DNA of 64,000 nt from the NCBI RefSeq assembly GCF_032670585.1, contig NZ_JAVQHL010000001.1:1426001-1490000 (forward strand), read 5' to 3'. The translations under genes were made by a program, and so were the position numbers. Below, one piece after another: positions 20,183 to 30,575 of this stretch (its first letter is position 1; each line of letters starts with the position of its first letter). The notes under the pieces are model-generated. The model had not been told where the DNA came from. It did not search any database and was given only the letters and a program-made list of their open reading frames with translations. Source of the DNA: Ostreiculturibacter nitratireducens (GTDB lineage: Bacteria; Pseudomonadota; Alphaproteobacteria; Rhodobacterales; Rhodobacteraceae).

Positions 20183-21388
20183 TCACTTGACCGCTTTTGC
20201 CAGCACCGCCGAAAGCGCCTCGAGGCTGTCGAGGGAATGGCAGGCGTGGAAGCTGTCCACGTGGGGCAGGATCGCCCGGATCCCGGCTGCCTTCGGTTCG
20301 AACCCGTCCCAACGCAGGAGCGGGTTGAGCCAGATGAGCTGCCTGCAGGAAAGCCTGAGCCTCTCGATTTCCGCTTCGAGCACCGAGGTATCCCCCCGCT
20401 CCAGCCCGTCGGAAATCAGGAGGACCACGGCGCCCTGGCCCAGGACGCGGCGCGACCAGTCCACGTTGAAGCGCCGAAGCGCCTCGCCGATCCGCGTGCC
20501 GCCTTCCCAGTCCACCGCGTCCCGCCCCGCGGCCGCGAGCGCGAGGTCGGGATCCTTCTGCGCGAGGGCGCGCGTGACGTTCGTCAGCCGCGTGCCGAAG
20601 GTGAAGACACTGACCTTGCCCCAGCGCCTCTCCGGCGCCCAGGTCACTGCGTGCAGGAAATGCATCAGCATCCGCGAGTAGACCGACATCGAACCCGAGA
20701 TGTCGCAAAGCGCGACGAGGTCCGGCGGACGCTCGCGGCGTCTGCGCATCAGCACCTTTTCGATCTCTCCGCCCTTTCTCAGGGACCGGCGCAGGGTTGC
20801 GCGAATGTCGGGCCTGCGGCCATGCGGCGACGCGATGCTTCGGCGCGTCCGAACGGGCTTCACCGGCAGTCGCAGCGCCCGGACGGCGCGCGAGGCTTCG
20901 GCGATCTCCGCAGTGCTCATCTGCTCGAAGTCCATCGACCTGAGACGTTCCGAGGCCGACATGCTGATCCGTGCGTCCATCTGGAGCTCTTCGCGCACCG
21001 GAGTTCCGTCGGGCGGTTCTGGCGCCTCGGTCAGGGCCTCGGCCGCGCGCCGCTCAGCCGCCTTCTTCTTGCGCTGCTCATCGGGGTCCTTGCGCAGCGT
21101 CGGCGACATCAGGTGGATCATCTGCTCGATAAACTCCGGGTCGCGCCAGAACATCGCGAAGCACTGGTCGAAGATCTCGAGATGCTCGGCCCGGTGTATG
21201 AGCGTCGAGCGGAGGACGTGATAGAAATCCGTCTTGTGGCTGAAACCCGCCGCCGCGACGGCCTCGACCGCGCTCTGCACCTGCGCCGGACCGACCCGAA
21301 CACCCGCCTTCCGGAGCGCGCGCGCGAAGTGAACGATGTTTTCGGCCAGGCGGCCATCGGTCTCCGGCAGAGGCCGCTGCGCCCCCAT
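20183..21388 (-). CDS. coxE: CoxE-like von Willebrand factor A domain protein
   Basis: 401 residues from the ATG at 21386-21388, which overlaps the stop of the AAA ATPase gene by one base (TGATG). A long N-terminal region is followed by a VWA domain (about 215-385) with the MIDAS motif DISGSMS and a later D in LISDG. CoxE works with CoxD to insert Cu/S into the active site of CO dehydrogenases or otherwise mature molybdenum hydroxylases. The location next to coxSLM supports this. The Arg/Lys-rich segment before the VWA domain is typical. Confidence 0.85.
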   Translation of the reverse strand: MGAQRPLPETDGRLAENIVHFARALRKAGVRVGPAQVQSAVEAVAAAGFSHKTDFYHVLRSTLIHRAEHLEIFDQCFAMFWRDPEFIEQMIHLMSPTLRKDPDEQRKKKAAERRAAEALTEAPEPPDGTPVREELQMDARISMSASERLRSMDFEQMSTAEIAEASRAVRALRLPVKPVRTRRSIASPHGRRPDIRATLRRSLRKGGEIEKVLMRRRRERPPDLVALCDISGSMSVYSRMLMHFLHAVTWAPERRWGKVSVFTFGTRLTNVTRALAQKDPDLALAAAGRDAVDWEGGTRIGEALRRFNVDWSRRVLGQGAVVLLISDGLERGDTSVLEAEIERLRLSCRQLIWLNPLLRWDGFEPKAAGIRAILPHVDSFHACHSLDSLEALSAVLAKAVK

Positions 21389-22302
21389 CAGCCCGCACGG
21401 CCGAGCTTGGCCCGCGCCTCGTTCAGGATGCGCGTCGCCTCCGCCCCGGCGATCTTCGCGATGTCGTCCTGGTATTTGAGGACGGCGCCAAGCGTGTCCG
21501 AAATGACCTCGGGCGAGAGTTCCACGGTGTCGAGCGCTATCAGGCAGCGCGCCCAGTCGATCGATTCCGCCACGCCCGGCGTCTTGAACAGATCCTCGCC
21601 GCGCAGCGACTGCACGAAGGCCACGACCTCGGACGACAGCTTCTCGGTCACGCCGGGAACGCGGGCGCGGATGATCTCCATCTCGCGCTCGAAGCTCGGG
21701 AAATCGACCCAGTGGTAGAGGCAACGGCGTTTGAGCGCGTCATGGACCTCGCGCGTGCGGTTGGAGGTGAGAATGACGATCGGCGGCTCTTCGGCCTTGA
21801 TCGTGCCGATCTCTGGGATCGTCACCTGGTAGTCTGAGAGCGCTTCGAGGAGGAACGCCTCGAAGGGCTCGTCGGTGCGATCGACCTCGTCGATGAGGAG
21901 GACCGGCGGGCCTTCCGGGTGCGGCTCCATGGCGTCCAGAAGCGGCCGCCGGATCAGGTAGTTTCCCGAGAACAACTCCTCCTGGAGCATCTCCCGGTCG
22001 GCCGTGCCCGTCGCTTCCGCGGATCGGATAGCGATCATCTGCGCCGAGAAGTTCCACTCGTAGATCGCCGAGGCCGCGTCCAGCCCTTCGTAGCACTGAA
22101 GCCGGATCAGCCTCCGCCCCAGCGCCGCGGCAATGGCCTTGGCGATCTCCGTCTTCCCGACGCCGGCCTCGCCTTCGAGGAACAAGGGCTTGCCCAGCTT
22201 CAGCGCCAGGAACGCCACCGTGCCGAGCGGACGGCTGCACACGTAATTCTGAGCATTGAGAAGCGCAATCGTCGCGTCGATGGACTGTGGAGTCTCCGCC
22301 AA
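21388..22302 (-). CDS. coxD: CoxD-like MoxR-family AAA+ ATPase
   Basis: 304 residues. Walker A GEAGVGKTE at about 44-52, Walker B VLLIDEVDRTDE, sensor 1 (ILTSNRTRE) and the MoxR C-terminal lid. MoxR ATPases act as chaperones with a VWA partner, here the next gene, coxE, with which it is translationally coupled. In the known CO dehydrogenase pathway CoxD is needed to mature the [CuSMoO2] centre. Form II enzymes keep CoxD and CoxE, although the copper is not established for them. Confidence 0.87.
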   Translation of the reverse strand: MAETPQSIDATIALLNAQNYVCSRPLGTVAFLALKLGKPLFLEGEAGVGKTEIAKAIAAALGRRLIRLQCYEGLDAASAIYEWNFSAQMIAIRSAEATGTADREMLQEELFSGNYLIRRPLLDAMEPHPEGPPVLLIDEVDRTDEPFEAFLLEALSDYQVTIPEIGTIKAEEPPIVILTSNRTREVHDALKRRCLYHWVDFPSFEREMEIIRARVPGVTEKLSSEVVAFVQSLRGEDLFKTPGVAESIDWARCLIALDTVELSPEVISDTLGAVLKYQDDIAKIAGAEATRILNEARAKLGRAG

Positions 22303-22466
22303 GTCCTCTCCTCCCTCACATACACCAGAAATTCATAGGCGGCGCGGGATTGGATGTCCATGCGCACCGCCCGATCCGCATCCACGCGCACAGCGTCCTG
22401 CCCGAAAGGCACCTCGCCCTGCCGAGGCCTTGTGACAGTTTTCAAGGTGCCCCTGGCGCCCCCTGC

Positions 22467-22524
22467 CCTGATCCTCCCTCTTCCCGCAGCTATCGGCGAA
22501 CCGCTTCATCGGGGGAGGATCAGG
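22467..22524 (-). terminator. Long-loop hairpin downstream of the decarboxylase
   Basis: Perfect 12-base arms (CCTGATCCTCCC 22467-22478, GGGAGGATCAGG 22513-22524) enclose a 34-base loop directly after the decarboxylase stop. Possible terminator or transcript-stabilising structure; no T-tract. Confidence 0.4.
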
Positions 22525-22539
22525 TTTCAGGCCCTCAAC

Positions 22540-24831
22540 TCACTTGGCCACGCAGTCGGCGAAGTAGTGGACGGAACCGTCGGGGCCGACCTCCTGCACC
22601 AGGCCGTGGATATCGGTTTCGAAGCCCGGGCATTCGCGCGCGAACTCGCGGTTGAACTTGAGGTATTCCACGATCTTCCTGTTGAACACCTCGCCGGGGA
22701 TCAGCAGCGGAATGCCCGGAGGGTACGGCGTCACGAGGCTCGTGGTCACGCGGCCCTCGAGCTCGTCGATCGGCACGCGCTCGGTGGTCCGGCGGGCGAT
22801 GTGCGAAAACGCCTCGCTCGGTTTCATGGCCGGCGTGAGATCGCTCAGGTACATGTCGGTCGAGAGGATCGCGACGTCATACTTGGCATAGAGCGAGTGC
22901 ACGTGCTGGCACAGGTCGCGCAGGCCCATCTGCTCGTAGCGCGGCTGCTTGGCGCAGAACTCGGGCATGGCGCGCCACATCGGCTGGTTCCTGGCGTAGT
23001 CGTCCTTGAATTGCTGCAGCGCGGTCAGAAGCGTGTTCCAGCGGCCCTTCGTGATGCCGATGGTGAACATGATGAAGAAGCTGTAGAGGCCCGTCTTCTC
23101 CACCACGACCCCGTGTTCGGCCAGGTACTTGGTCACGATCGAGGCGGGAATGCCCGTCTGTTCAAATCGGCCGTCCAGGTTCAGCCCGGGCGTGATGATC
23201 GTGGCCTTGATCGGGTCGAGCATGTTGAAGCCCGGCGCCATGTCGCCGAAGCCATGCCAGGAATCCAGGCCATCCGCTTTCTGCACGCCGTCCGCGTCCG
23301 TCCGACGCAGCACCCAGTCCCTGGTGCGGCCGATGCCTTCGTCCACGAGTTCATCCGGCCCCCAGACCTGGAACCACCAGTCGTCCTCGCCGAACTCCTC
23401 GTCGACCTTGCGCATCGCGCGGCGGAAATCGAGCGCTTCGGCAATGCTTTCCTCCACCAGCGCCGTGCCGCCCGGAGGCTCCATCATCGCGGCCGCCACG
23501 TCGCAGCTGGCGATGATGCTGTACTGCGGGCTGGTCGAGGTGTGCATCAGGTACGCCTCGTTGAAGAGGTGCCGGTCGAGCTTCGTGTCCTGGCTGTCCT
23601 GCACCAGCACGTGGCTCGCCTGGCTGATGCCGGCCAGGAGCTTGTGGATCGATTGCGTGGCGTAGGTGACCGAGTGCTTCGTGCGCCCGCGTTTCCGGCC
23701 CATGGAATGGTAGGTGCCGTAGAACGGGTGGAAGGCGGCATGGGGCAGCCAGGCCTCGTCGAAGTGCAGGTTCTCCACATAGCCGTCGAGCATGCCCTTG
23801 ATGGTTTCGGTATTGTAGAGCACGCCATCGTAAGTGGACTGCGTCAGCGTCATGATGCGCGGCCTGACCGTTTCGGCATCGACGTCGGCGAGCAGCGGAT
23901 TGGCGCGGATCTTGGCCTTGATCGTCTCGACCTCGAACTCGCTGTGCGGGATCGGGCCGATGATGCCGTAGTGGTTCCGGGTGGGCTTCAGGAAGACAGG
24001 AACCGCCCCGGTCATGATGATCGAGTGCAGGATCGACTTGTGGCAGTTGCGGTCCACCACCACGACGTCGCCCGGCGCCACCGTGTGGTGCCAGACCATC
24101 TTGTTGGAGGTCGAGGTCCCGTTCGTGACGAAGAAGCAGTGGTCTGCATTGAAGATTCGCGCCGCGTTGCGTTCCGAGGCACCGATGGCGCCATTGTGGT
24201 CGAGAAGCTGGCCCAGTTCCTCCACCGCGTTGCACACGTCGGCGCGCAGCATGTTCTCGCCGTAGAACTGGTGGTACATCTGCCCGATCGGGCTTTTCAG
24301 GAAGGCCACGCCGCCCGAGTGTCCCGGGCAATGCCACGAGTAGGATCCGTCCTCTGCGTAGTCGAGCAGCGCCCTGAAGAACGGCGGCTGGATGCCTTCG
24401 AGATAGCCCTTGGCCTCGCGGATGATGTGACGCGCCACGAATTCCGGCGTGTCCTCGAACATGTGGATGAACCCGTGCAGCTCGCGCAGGATGTCGTTGG
24501 GCAGGTGCCGGCTGGTCTTGGTCTCGCTGTAGACGTAGATCGGCACGTCGGCATTCTTCCAGCGCACCTCCTCGATGAAGGCACGCAGCTTCCTCACGGC
24601 CGGATCGATGTCCGGCCCGGGGCCGAATTCCTCGTCGTCGATCGACAGAACGAAGGCGCTTGCCCGCGATTGCTGCTGGGCGAACTGGGACAGGTCGCCG
24701 TAACTCGTGACCCCCAGGACTTCGAAACCTTCGCTCTCGATGGCCTGCGCCATCGCGCGAATTCCAAGGCCCGAGGAATTCTCGGAGCGGAAGTCCTCGT
24801 CAATGATGACGATGGGAAAGCGGAACTTCAT
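22540..24831 (-). CDS. Orn/Lys/Arg decarboxylase (PLP, class III fold)
   Basis: 763 residues from the ATG at 24829-24831 (site GGAAGGAAAG). The N-terminal wing (response-regulator-like, 1-135) precedes the aspartate-aminotransferase-fold PLP domain. The Schiff-base lysine is K397 in ATQSIHKLLAG, and HFDEAW (357-362) supplies the Asp that contacts the pyridine nitrogen. It decarboxylates a basic amino acid to a polyamine precursor and consumes a proton. Whether arginine, lysine or ornithine is preferred cannot be told from these motifs. It stands alone, divergent from the glutamate dehydrogenase gene. Confidence 0.87.
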   Translation of the reverse strand: MKFRFPIVIIDEDFRSENSSGLGIRAMAQAIESEGFEVLGVTSYGDLSQFAQQQSRASAFVLSIDDEEFGPGPDIDPAVRKLRAFIEEVRWKNADVPIYVYSETKTSRHLPNDILRELHGFIHMFEDTPEFVARHIIREAKGYLEGIQPPFFRALLDYAEDGSYSWHCPGHSGGVAFLKSPIGQMYHQFYGENMLRADVCNAVEELGQLLDHNGAIGASERNAARIFNADHCFFVTNGTSTSNKMVWHHTVAPGDVVVVDRNCHKSILHSIIMTGAVPVFLKPTRNHYGIIGPIPHSEFEVETIKAKIRANPLLADVDAETVRPRIMTLTQSTYDGVLYNTETIKGMLDGYVENLHFDEAWLPHAAFHPFYGTYHSMGRKRGRTKHSVTYATQSIHKLLAGISQASHVLVQDSQDTKLDRHLFNEAYLMHTSTSPQYSIIASCDVAAAMMEPPGGTALVEESIAEALDFRRAMRKVDEEFGEDDWWFQVWGPDELVDEGIGRTRDWVLRRTDADGVQKADGLDSWHGFGDMAPGFNMLDPIKATIITPGLNLDGRFEQTGIPASIVTKYLAEHGVVVEKTGLYSFFIMFTIGITKGRWNTLLTALQQFKDDYARNQPMWRAMPEFCAKQPRYEQMGLRDLCQHVHSLYAKYDVAILSTDMYLSDLTPAMKPSEAFSHIARRTTERVPIDELEGRVTTSLVTPYPPGIPLLIPGEVFNRKIVEYLKFNREFARECPGFETDIHGLVQEVGPDGSVHYFADCVAK

Positions 24832-25505
24832 GGAACTTTCCTTCCGGGAGAACAACAGACGGGGACCGCACGGCGTGCCAGAACAGACCCATCCCCCTGC
24901 TCAGCCCATTTTGGTTTGGGGTCAGTCCACGTTTCTTCCGGGGGATTTGGCTACAGTCAAGGGCTGCTGAACGAACATTTGCGGATCTCACCCGATAGAA
25001 GCCCTGACGGCATATATCCGCCGCCGGACCTGAAACCGGCGATGCCGTTTCATGGGCGCCGGGAACTGCCACTCGGCAGGTGAAGGCCGAGATTCGAGGC
25101 GAATCCCTGAACCTTTGCCGATCTCTGCGGTGGTTTCCTCAGACCAGTGCGAACCAATCCCTGTCCAGACAGCGACGCGGTGCCGAGGCCGCTGCGGGAG
25201 GTGTGTCATGGTGACCTCGCTGGCGCCGACGGCCCATCTCGCGGCCTTCTCCGACCGGGCGCTGTGTTTCGGTCGGACGTTCGTTCCGGCGGGTGGCATC
25301 CCTGCCTCCTGCGCGGGCTGGATTTGCAGACAAGCAGGGCGGCCTCACCCGCCAGTTGGCGCGCGCTTCTCCCGACGTCAGATTTCGAATGCGCCGGAAC
25401 AAGTTGTCGCCCCTGTCGGATTCCTGCTTTGCCCCTGTTGATTTCGGCTCCGCCATGCTCTGCAATGGCGTTGACCGAGAGCTGCGGAAGACAAGGAGTC
25501 TGGCC
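24832..25505. other. Intergenic region between decarboxylase and glutamate dehydrogenase
   Basis: 674 bp with divergent promoters expected. A 6-base palindrome (GATTCG/CGAATC, 25091-25105) and, at 25127-25230, a degraded copy of the IS6-type 3-prime end are the only structures noted. No gene is supported. Confidence 0.45.
25127..25230 (-). repeat. Degenerate IS6-family 3-prime end (copy 1)
   Basis: Aligns by eye to the copies at 30330, 43489 and 62995: shared GCGGTGGT start, CAGACC, GAACCA, GACAGCGAC blocks at matching spacing, all in the same orientation. The transposase remnant is not readable here. This is the weakest of the set. Confidence 0.4.
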
Positions 25506-28500
25506 ATGACGCACGATCTCAAGGACCGACTTCGCACCAAGCTTGACGAGGTGAAGGCTCTGAGCGTGGAGCGGCTCGGCAGGGCAGAGGCCGAAGCCTT
25601 TGGCGAAGTTCTGGACCGATTCTACTCGCACGCGATCTACGACGATATTGCCGACGAGCCGGCCAACGCGATCTACGGCGCCGCGTTGGCGCTCTGGAAG
25701 CTCGGCGCGAAACGAATGCCCGGACGGCCGAAGATTCGCGTCTACAACCCGCGAATGGAAGAGCATGGCTGGGAGAGCGGCCACACCGTCATCGAGGTCA
25801 TAAACGACGACATGCCGTTCCTCGTGGATTCGCTCACGGTCCTCTTCAACGATCGCGGGCTGGGCGTCCACCGCCTGCTTCATCCCGTCGTCACCGTCGA
25901 CCGCGACGCGAAGGGCGAGCGTGGAGGCCTGTGTGCCCCCGACGCCAAGGGCGCGGTGCGAGAATCACTCATCCAGGCGCAGATCGACGAGTTTGGCGAC
26001 GCCGACGCGCTGGCCGAGCTCGAGACGGCGGTTGAGGCGGTGTTGAACGACGTGCGCCTCGCCGTTTCGGATTGGCGGCCCATGCTGCACAAGCTCGAAG
26101 AGGTGACGGAAGCGGTCCGCGCTGCCGCACCGAAGGGCGACGAGGCCTTCGCCGAGGCGGCAGAGTTCCTCGACTGGCTCGCCGACAACCACTTCACCTT
26201 CCTCGGCTACCGCGAATACAAGGTCGGGGCCAAGGGCGCCGAGGTGGTGCCCGAGGCCGGGCTCGGCCTGATGCGGGATCTCGACTTCACGGTCCTCCGC
26301 GACAACAAGGGCGACTTCGCCGACTGGACGCCCGAGATGGACGCCTTCGTCGCCGACCGCTCTCCGCTCATCATCCTGAAGGCCAACCGCAAATCGACCG
26401 TCCACCGCTCGACCCAGCTCGATTTCATCGGCGTCAAGACATACGACGCGAAGGGCAAGGCGGTCGGACAGCACACGTTCGTCGGCCTTTTCACCTCGGC
26501 CGCGTACAACCGCAGACCTGCATCGATCCCGTTGCTGCGCGGCAAGGTCCGTCGCACGATCGAGCGCGCCGGCTTCGCGCCCGTGAGCCATGACGCCAAG
26601 GCGCTGACCAACGTTCTCGAGACCTATCCGCGCGACGAGCTTTTCCAGTGCACGGACGACCAGCTCTTCGAGAACTCCGTGGGCGTCCTCCAGCTCGCCA
26701 CGCGCCCGCGGACCCGCCTCTTCATCCGACCCGACCGGTTCGGGCGGTTCAAGTCCTGCCTCGTCTTTGTCCCGCGCGAGCGCTACACGACCGAACTGCG
26801 CGTCCGCATCGGCGAGATCCTTGCCGATTCCCTCTCCGGCCGCGTCGCAGCATGGACGCCCTCCTTCGGCGACGAGGCACTGGCGCGCGTCCATTTCGTC
26901 ATCGCCACGACGATGGGCGACCTGACACAGCCCGATGTGCGCGAGATCGAGAACCGCATCCTCTCTGCCGTCCGCAGCTGGTCCGACATCCTTCGCGAAG
27001 CGCTGGTCGATCGCCTCGGCGAGCATAAGGGCCACCTCCTCCACGCCCGCTACGGGGACGGTTTCGGCGCCGCCTATCGCGAGGCATTCCCGGTCGCCGC
27101 CGCGGTCGCCGACGTCGAACAGATGGAGCTGTTGAGCAAGTCTCGTCCGTTGGGCCTCAAGTTCTACCGCCGTCTCGAGGATTCCGACGACGCCGTGCGC
27201 TTCAAGCTCTACCGTCTCGGCGGGCCGGCGCCGCTCTCGGATTGTCTTCCGGTGCTCGAGAACATGGGCCTTCGCATCCTTGAGGAACGGCCCTACGAGG
27301 TCGCGCGCGGCGACGAAGAGGTCTGGGTGCAGGACTTCTTCATGACGTCCGCCGCAGGAGGCGACATAGATCTGGGCGCGCTCCGCGAGAAGCTCGAAGA
27401 AGGCTTCACCGCGGTCTGGGGCGGCGAGGTGGACGACGATCCGCTGAACCGTCTTGTCCTGGTGGCCGGTCTGTCGATCCGCGACACAGCGCTGCTCCGC
27501 GCCTACAGCCGGTATCTTCGCCAGGCGCGCATCCCCTATTCCATCGACTACATGGAGGACGCGCTGGCCGATAATCCGAAAGTCGCGGAGGCGCTGGTCG
27601 CGCTGTTCGACGCGATGTTCGCGCCCGGCCTTCTGCCCGACGACAAGGCCCGCGAGAAGGAGGTGAAGCGCATCGAGGCCGGGATCGACGCCCTGCTCGA
27701 GAGCGTCACCAGCCTCGACGTCGACCGCATCCTCCGGCGCTTCCACAACGCCATCCGATCGACGCTCCGGACCAACTACTACCAGCCCGACGCGGAAGGG
27801 CGGCCCAAGGCTTACGTCTCCATGAAATTCGACTGCGAGAAGCTCGACGAGCTGCCGCTGCCGCGGCCCTGGCGCGAGATCTTCGTCTACGCGACATGGG
27901 TCGAGGGCGTGCACCTCCGGGGCGGGCCGGTGGCGCGCGGCGGCCTTCGCTGGTCCGATCGCAAGGAGGACTACCGCACCGAGGTCCTCGGCCTCGTCAA
28001 GGCGCAGCAGGTCAAGAACGCGGTCATCGTGCCAGTCGGCTCCAAAGGCGGCTTCCTGCCGAAGTCGCTTCCCGCCGACGGGACGCGCGAGGAGGTCCAA
28101 GCCGAGGCGATCCGCTGCTACAAGACCTTCCTGTCGGGCCTGCTCGACATCACCGACAACCTCGACGGGACCGCGGTCGTTCCGCCGGACGGCGTGGTGC
28201 GGGGCGACGGCGACGATCCCTATCTGGTCGTCGCCGCCGACAAGGGCACCGCGACCTTCTCCGACATCGCCAATGGAGTCGCCGCCGATTACGGCTTCTG
28301 GCTCGACGACGCCTTCGCCTCGGGCGGCAGCCAGGGCTATGACCACAAGGGCATGGGCATCACCGCAAAGGGCGCCTGGGAGGCGGTGAAGCGCCATTTC
28401 CGCGAGCTCGGCCACGACATCCAGTCCGAGCCGTTCACGGTCATCGGCGTCGGCGACATGTCGGGCGACGTCTTCGGCAACGGCATGATGCTGTCGGACC

Positions 28501-30323
28501 AGATCCGGCTGGTCGCCGCCTTCGACCACCGCGACATCTTCATCGACCCCGATCCCGACAGCGCCAAGGGCGACAAGGAACGCCGACGCCTCTTCGCCTT
28601 GCCGCGGTCGAGCTGGCAGGACTACGACAGGAAGCTGATTTCGAAGGGCGGCGGCGTCTTCTCGCGCGCGGCCAAGTCGATCGAACTCACACCGGAGATC
28701 CAGAAGCTGACCGGGCTCAAGGCGAAATCGGTTGCGCCCTTCGAGCTGATCCGGGCGCTCCTGAAGGTGCCGTCGGATCTCCTCTGGTTCGGCGGCATCG
28801 GCACCTACATCAAGGCGGTCGAAGAAAGCCATGCCGATGTCGGCGACCGCGCCAACGACGCGATCCGCGTGGACGCCCGCGAGGTCGGCGCGCGGGTGGT
28901 GGGCGAGGGCGCCAATCTCGGCGTCACCCAGCGCGGGCGCATCGCGCTGGCCATGCGCGGAGTGAAGATCAACACCGACGCGGTCGACAATTCCGCAGGC
29001 GTCGACTGTTCGGACCACGAGGTCAACATCAAGATCGCCCTCGGTGCCGTGGTTGGGGCCGAGGACATGACGGTTAAGCAGCGCAACAAGCTGCTTGCCG
29101 ACATGACGGACGAAGTGGCGAAGCTGGTTCTGCGCAACAACTACGATCAGACCCTCGCCGTCTCCATGGTCGAGGCACGTGCGCCAGAGCTGCTTGATGA
29201 TCATGTCCGCTTCATGCAGGCCCTCGAGGCGAAGCGGACACTCGATCGCGAGGTGGAACTCCTGCCCTCAGACGAGGCGCTCGCGGAGCGCGCGGCTGCG
29301 GGGAAGGGCCTGACCAGGCCGGAGATCGCAGTGCTTGTTGCCTACGCCAAGAACGAGATCGCGGCGGATCTCGTCCATTCCACCGTTCCGGACGATCCCT
29401 ACATGGAACGGTTCCTGATCGATTACATGCCGGCCCCGCTGCGAGTTAAGTACAAGAAGGCCGTGCTCGAGCATCGCCTCAAGCGCGAGATAATCGCCAC
29501 GATCATCTCGAACGCGCTTGTGAACGAGACGGGCCCGACGCTTGTGAACCGGCTCAGGGAAGAGACAGGCGCGACCCCCTCCGAGGTCGCCCGCGTCTTC
29601 GTCATCGCCCGCGAGGTGTTCGGGGCCCCGGCACTTAGCGCCGAGATAAACGCCCTCGACAACAAGGTCGCGGCCTCGGCGCAGATCGCCATGCATCTCG
29701 CCGTCTCCGACATGGTCGCTTCCCAGTCGCAGTTCCTCCTGACCACGGAGCCGACGGGCGGCATAACCGAGGTAATCGGGCGCTATGCCGATGGGGTCAC
29801 CGCCATTGCCCGCGACGTCGACAAACTGCTCTCGCCCTATCTCAAGACGCGGCTGGGAAAGCGCGCGGCGGATCTCGTCGCGGCGCGCGTGCCGAAGGCC
29901 TTGGCCGAGCGGGTCGGAGCGCTCGAACTCCTCAGCGGCGCGCTCGACATCGTCGGCGCCGCGGCGGAGCTGAAGAAGCCCGTTGCCGACGTCGCCGCGA
30001 CGTATTTCGCCGCCGGCGCCCGCTTCACTCTCGACTGGCTGCGTGCCGATGCGCGCGAGGTCGTCCCGGCCGATCACTGGGAGCGGATCGCGCTCGGTCG
30101 ACTCATCAGCGACCTCCGCAGCCAGCAATCGGCGATCGCCGCCGCCGCGCTGAGGCTTGGCGGCAACGCGGGCAGTGAATGCGTGGAGGCTTGGGCGTCG
30201 GAGAACCCCGAAGTCGTCATGCGAGCGGACCGCCTCGCGCGGGAGCTTCGCGACAGCGGGCCGCTCACTGTCGCCAAGCTCGCCGTCGCAAGTTCGCAGC
30301 TCCGAAGCGTCAGCCGCGTCTGA
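25506..30323 (+). CDS. NAD-specific glutamate dehydrogenase, large (180 kDa) type
   Basis: 1605 residues, the expected size for the class of NAD-GDHs in alphaproteobacteria and Pseudomonas. It interconverts glutamate and 2-oxoglutarate plus ammonium, usually in the catabolic direction. N-terminal ACT-like regulatory segments are followed by the catalytic domain with QVKNAVIVPVGSKGGF (substrate lysine region) and GIGDMSGDVFGNGMM-like NAD-binding residues (VIGVGDMSGDVFGNGM), then a C-terminal helical domain. The ATG at 25506 has AAGGAG and begins directly with the conserved N-terminus; the longer frame from 25293 overlaps repeat-like DNA. Confidence 0.93.
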   Translation: MTHDLKDRLRTKLDEVKALSVERLGRAEAEAFGEVLDRFYSHAIYDDIADEPANAIYGAALALWKLGAKRMPGRPKIRVYNPRMEEHGWESGHTVIEVINDDMPFLVDSLTVLFNDRGLGVHRLLHPVVTVDRDAKGERGGLCAPDAKGAVRESLIQAQIDEFGDADALAELETAVEAVLNDVRLAVSDWRPMLHKLEEVTEAVRAAAPKGDEAFAEAAEFLDWLADNHFTFLGYREYKVGAKGAEVVPEAGLGLMRDLDFTVLRDNKGDFADWTPEMDAFVADRSPLIILKANRKSTVHRSTQLDFIGVKTYDAKGKAVGQHTFVGLFTSAAYNRRPASIPLLRGKVRRTIERAGFAPVSHDAKALTNVLETYPRDELFQCTDDQLFENSVGVLQLATRPRTRLFIRPDRFGRFKSCLVFVPRERYTTELRVRIGEILADSLSGRVAAWTPSFGDEALARVHFVIATTMGDLTQPDVREIENRILSAVRSWSDILREALVDRLGEHKGHLLHARYGDGFGAAYREAFPVAAAVADVEQMELLSKSRPLGLKFYRRLEDSDDAVRFKLYRLGGPAPLSDCLPVLENMGLRILEERPYEVARGDEEVWVQDFFMTSAAGGDIDLGALREKLEEGFTAVWGGEVDDDPLNRLVLVAGLSIRDTALLRAYSRYLRQARIPYSIDYMEDALADNPKVAEALVALFDAMFAPGLLPDDKAREKEVKRIEAGIDALLESVTSLDVDRILRRFHNAIRSTLRTNYYQPDAEGRPKAYVSMKFDCEKLDELPLPRPWREIFVYATWVEGVHLRGGPVARGGLRWSDRKEDYRTEVLGLVKAQQVKNAVIVPVGSKGGFLPKSLPADGTREEVQAEAIRCYKTFLSGLLDITDNLDGTAVVPPDGVVRGDGDDPYLVVAADKGTATFSDIANGVAADYGFWLDDAFASGGSQGYDHKGMGITAKGAWEAVKRHFRELGHDIQSEPFTVIGVGDMSGDVFGNGMMLSDQIRLVAAFDHRDIFIDPDPDSAKGDKERRRLFALPRSSWQDYDRKLISKGGGVFSRAAKSIELTPEIQKLTGLKAKSVAPFELIRALLKVPSDLLWFGGIGTYIKAVEESHADVGDRANDAIRVDAREVGARVVGEGANLGVTQRGRIALAMRGVKINTDAVDNSAGVDCSDHEVNIKIALGAVVGAEDMTVKQRNKLLADMTDEVAKLVLRNNYDQTLAVSMVEARAPELLDDHVRFMQALEAKRTLDREVELLPSDEALAERAAAGKGLTRPEIAVLVAYAKNEIAADLVHSTVPDDPYMERFLIDYMPAPLRVKYKKAVLEHRLKREIIATIISNALVNETGPTLVNRLREETGATPSEVARVFVIAREVFGAPALSAEINALDNKVAASAQIAMHLAVSDMVASQSQFLLTTEPTGGITEVIGRYADGVTAIARDVDKLLSPYLKTRLGKRAADLVAARVPKALAERVGALELLSGALDIVGAAAELKKPVADVAATYFAAGARFTLDWLRADAREVVPADHWERIALGRLISDLRSQQSAIAAAALRLGGNAGSECVEAWASENPEVVMRADRLARELRDSGPLTVAKLAVASSQLRSVSRV

Positions 30324-30329
30324 ACACGC

Positions 30330-30445
30330 GCGAGGTGGCTGCCAGACCGATTGGAACCAGTCCCGGTTGGGACAGCGACACTGTCCCTCGGGCCGCGCAG
30401 AGATGATGCCACCTGGCAAGGGCGGCGGCACGGTTCGGCTTGACG
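30330..30445 (-). repeat. Degenerate IS6-family 3-prime end (copy 2)
   Basis: Minus-strand reading gives KPNRAAALARWHHLC, matching the C-terminus of roseobacter IS6-type transposases (RAAALAEW), followed by the terminal sequence with CCGGGACTGGTTCCAA and GGTCTGGCAG. It begins seven bases after the glutamate dehydrogenase stop. Only the element end remains. Confidence 0.55.
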
Positions 30446-30575
30446 AGCTCGGCTCAACCGAGTGGCCTCGCCAATGGAAACCAGATCGTGCCCCCATCCG
30501 TGACGCGTCCAGCCTTCAGAGTTCGGAAACCCCAATGTTTTTGACAAACCTGAGCTGGTGCGTCCAAAAGAGCCC

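Noticed and set aside
22354..25083. 909-codon plus-strand frame
   Set aside because: Antisense shadow of the decarboxylase gene; Arg/His/Val-rich, no recognisable domain.
25965..29204. 1079-codon minus-strand frame
   Set aside because: Antisense to glutamate dehydrogenase; no motif and typical GC-driven composition.
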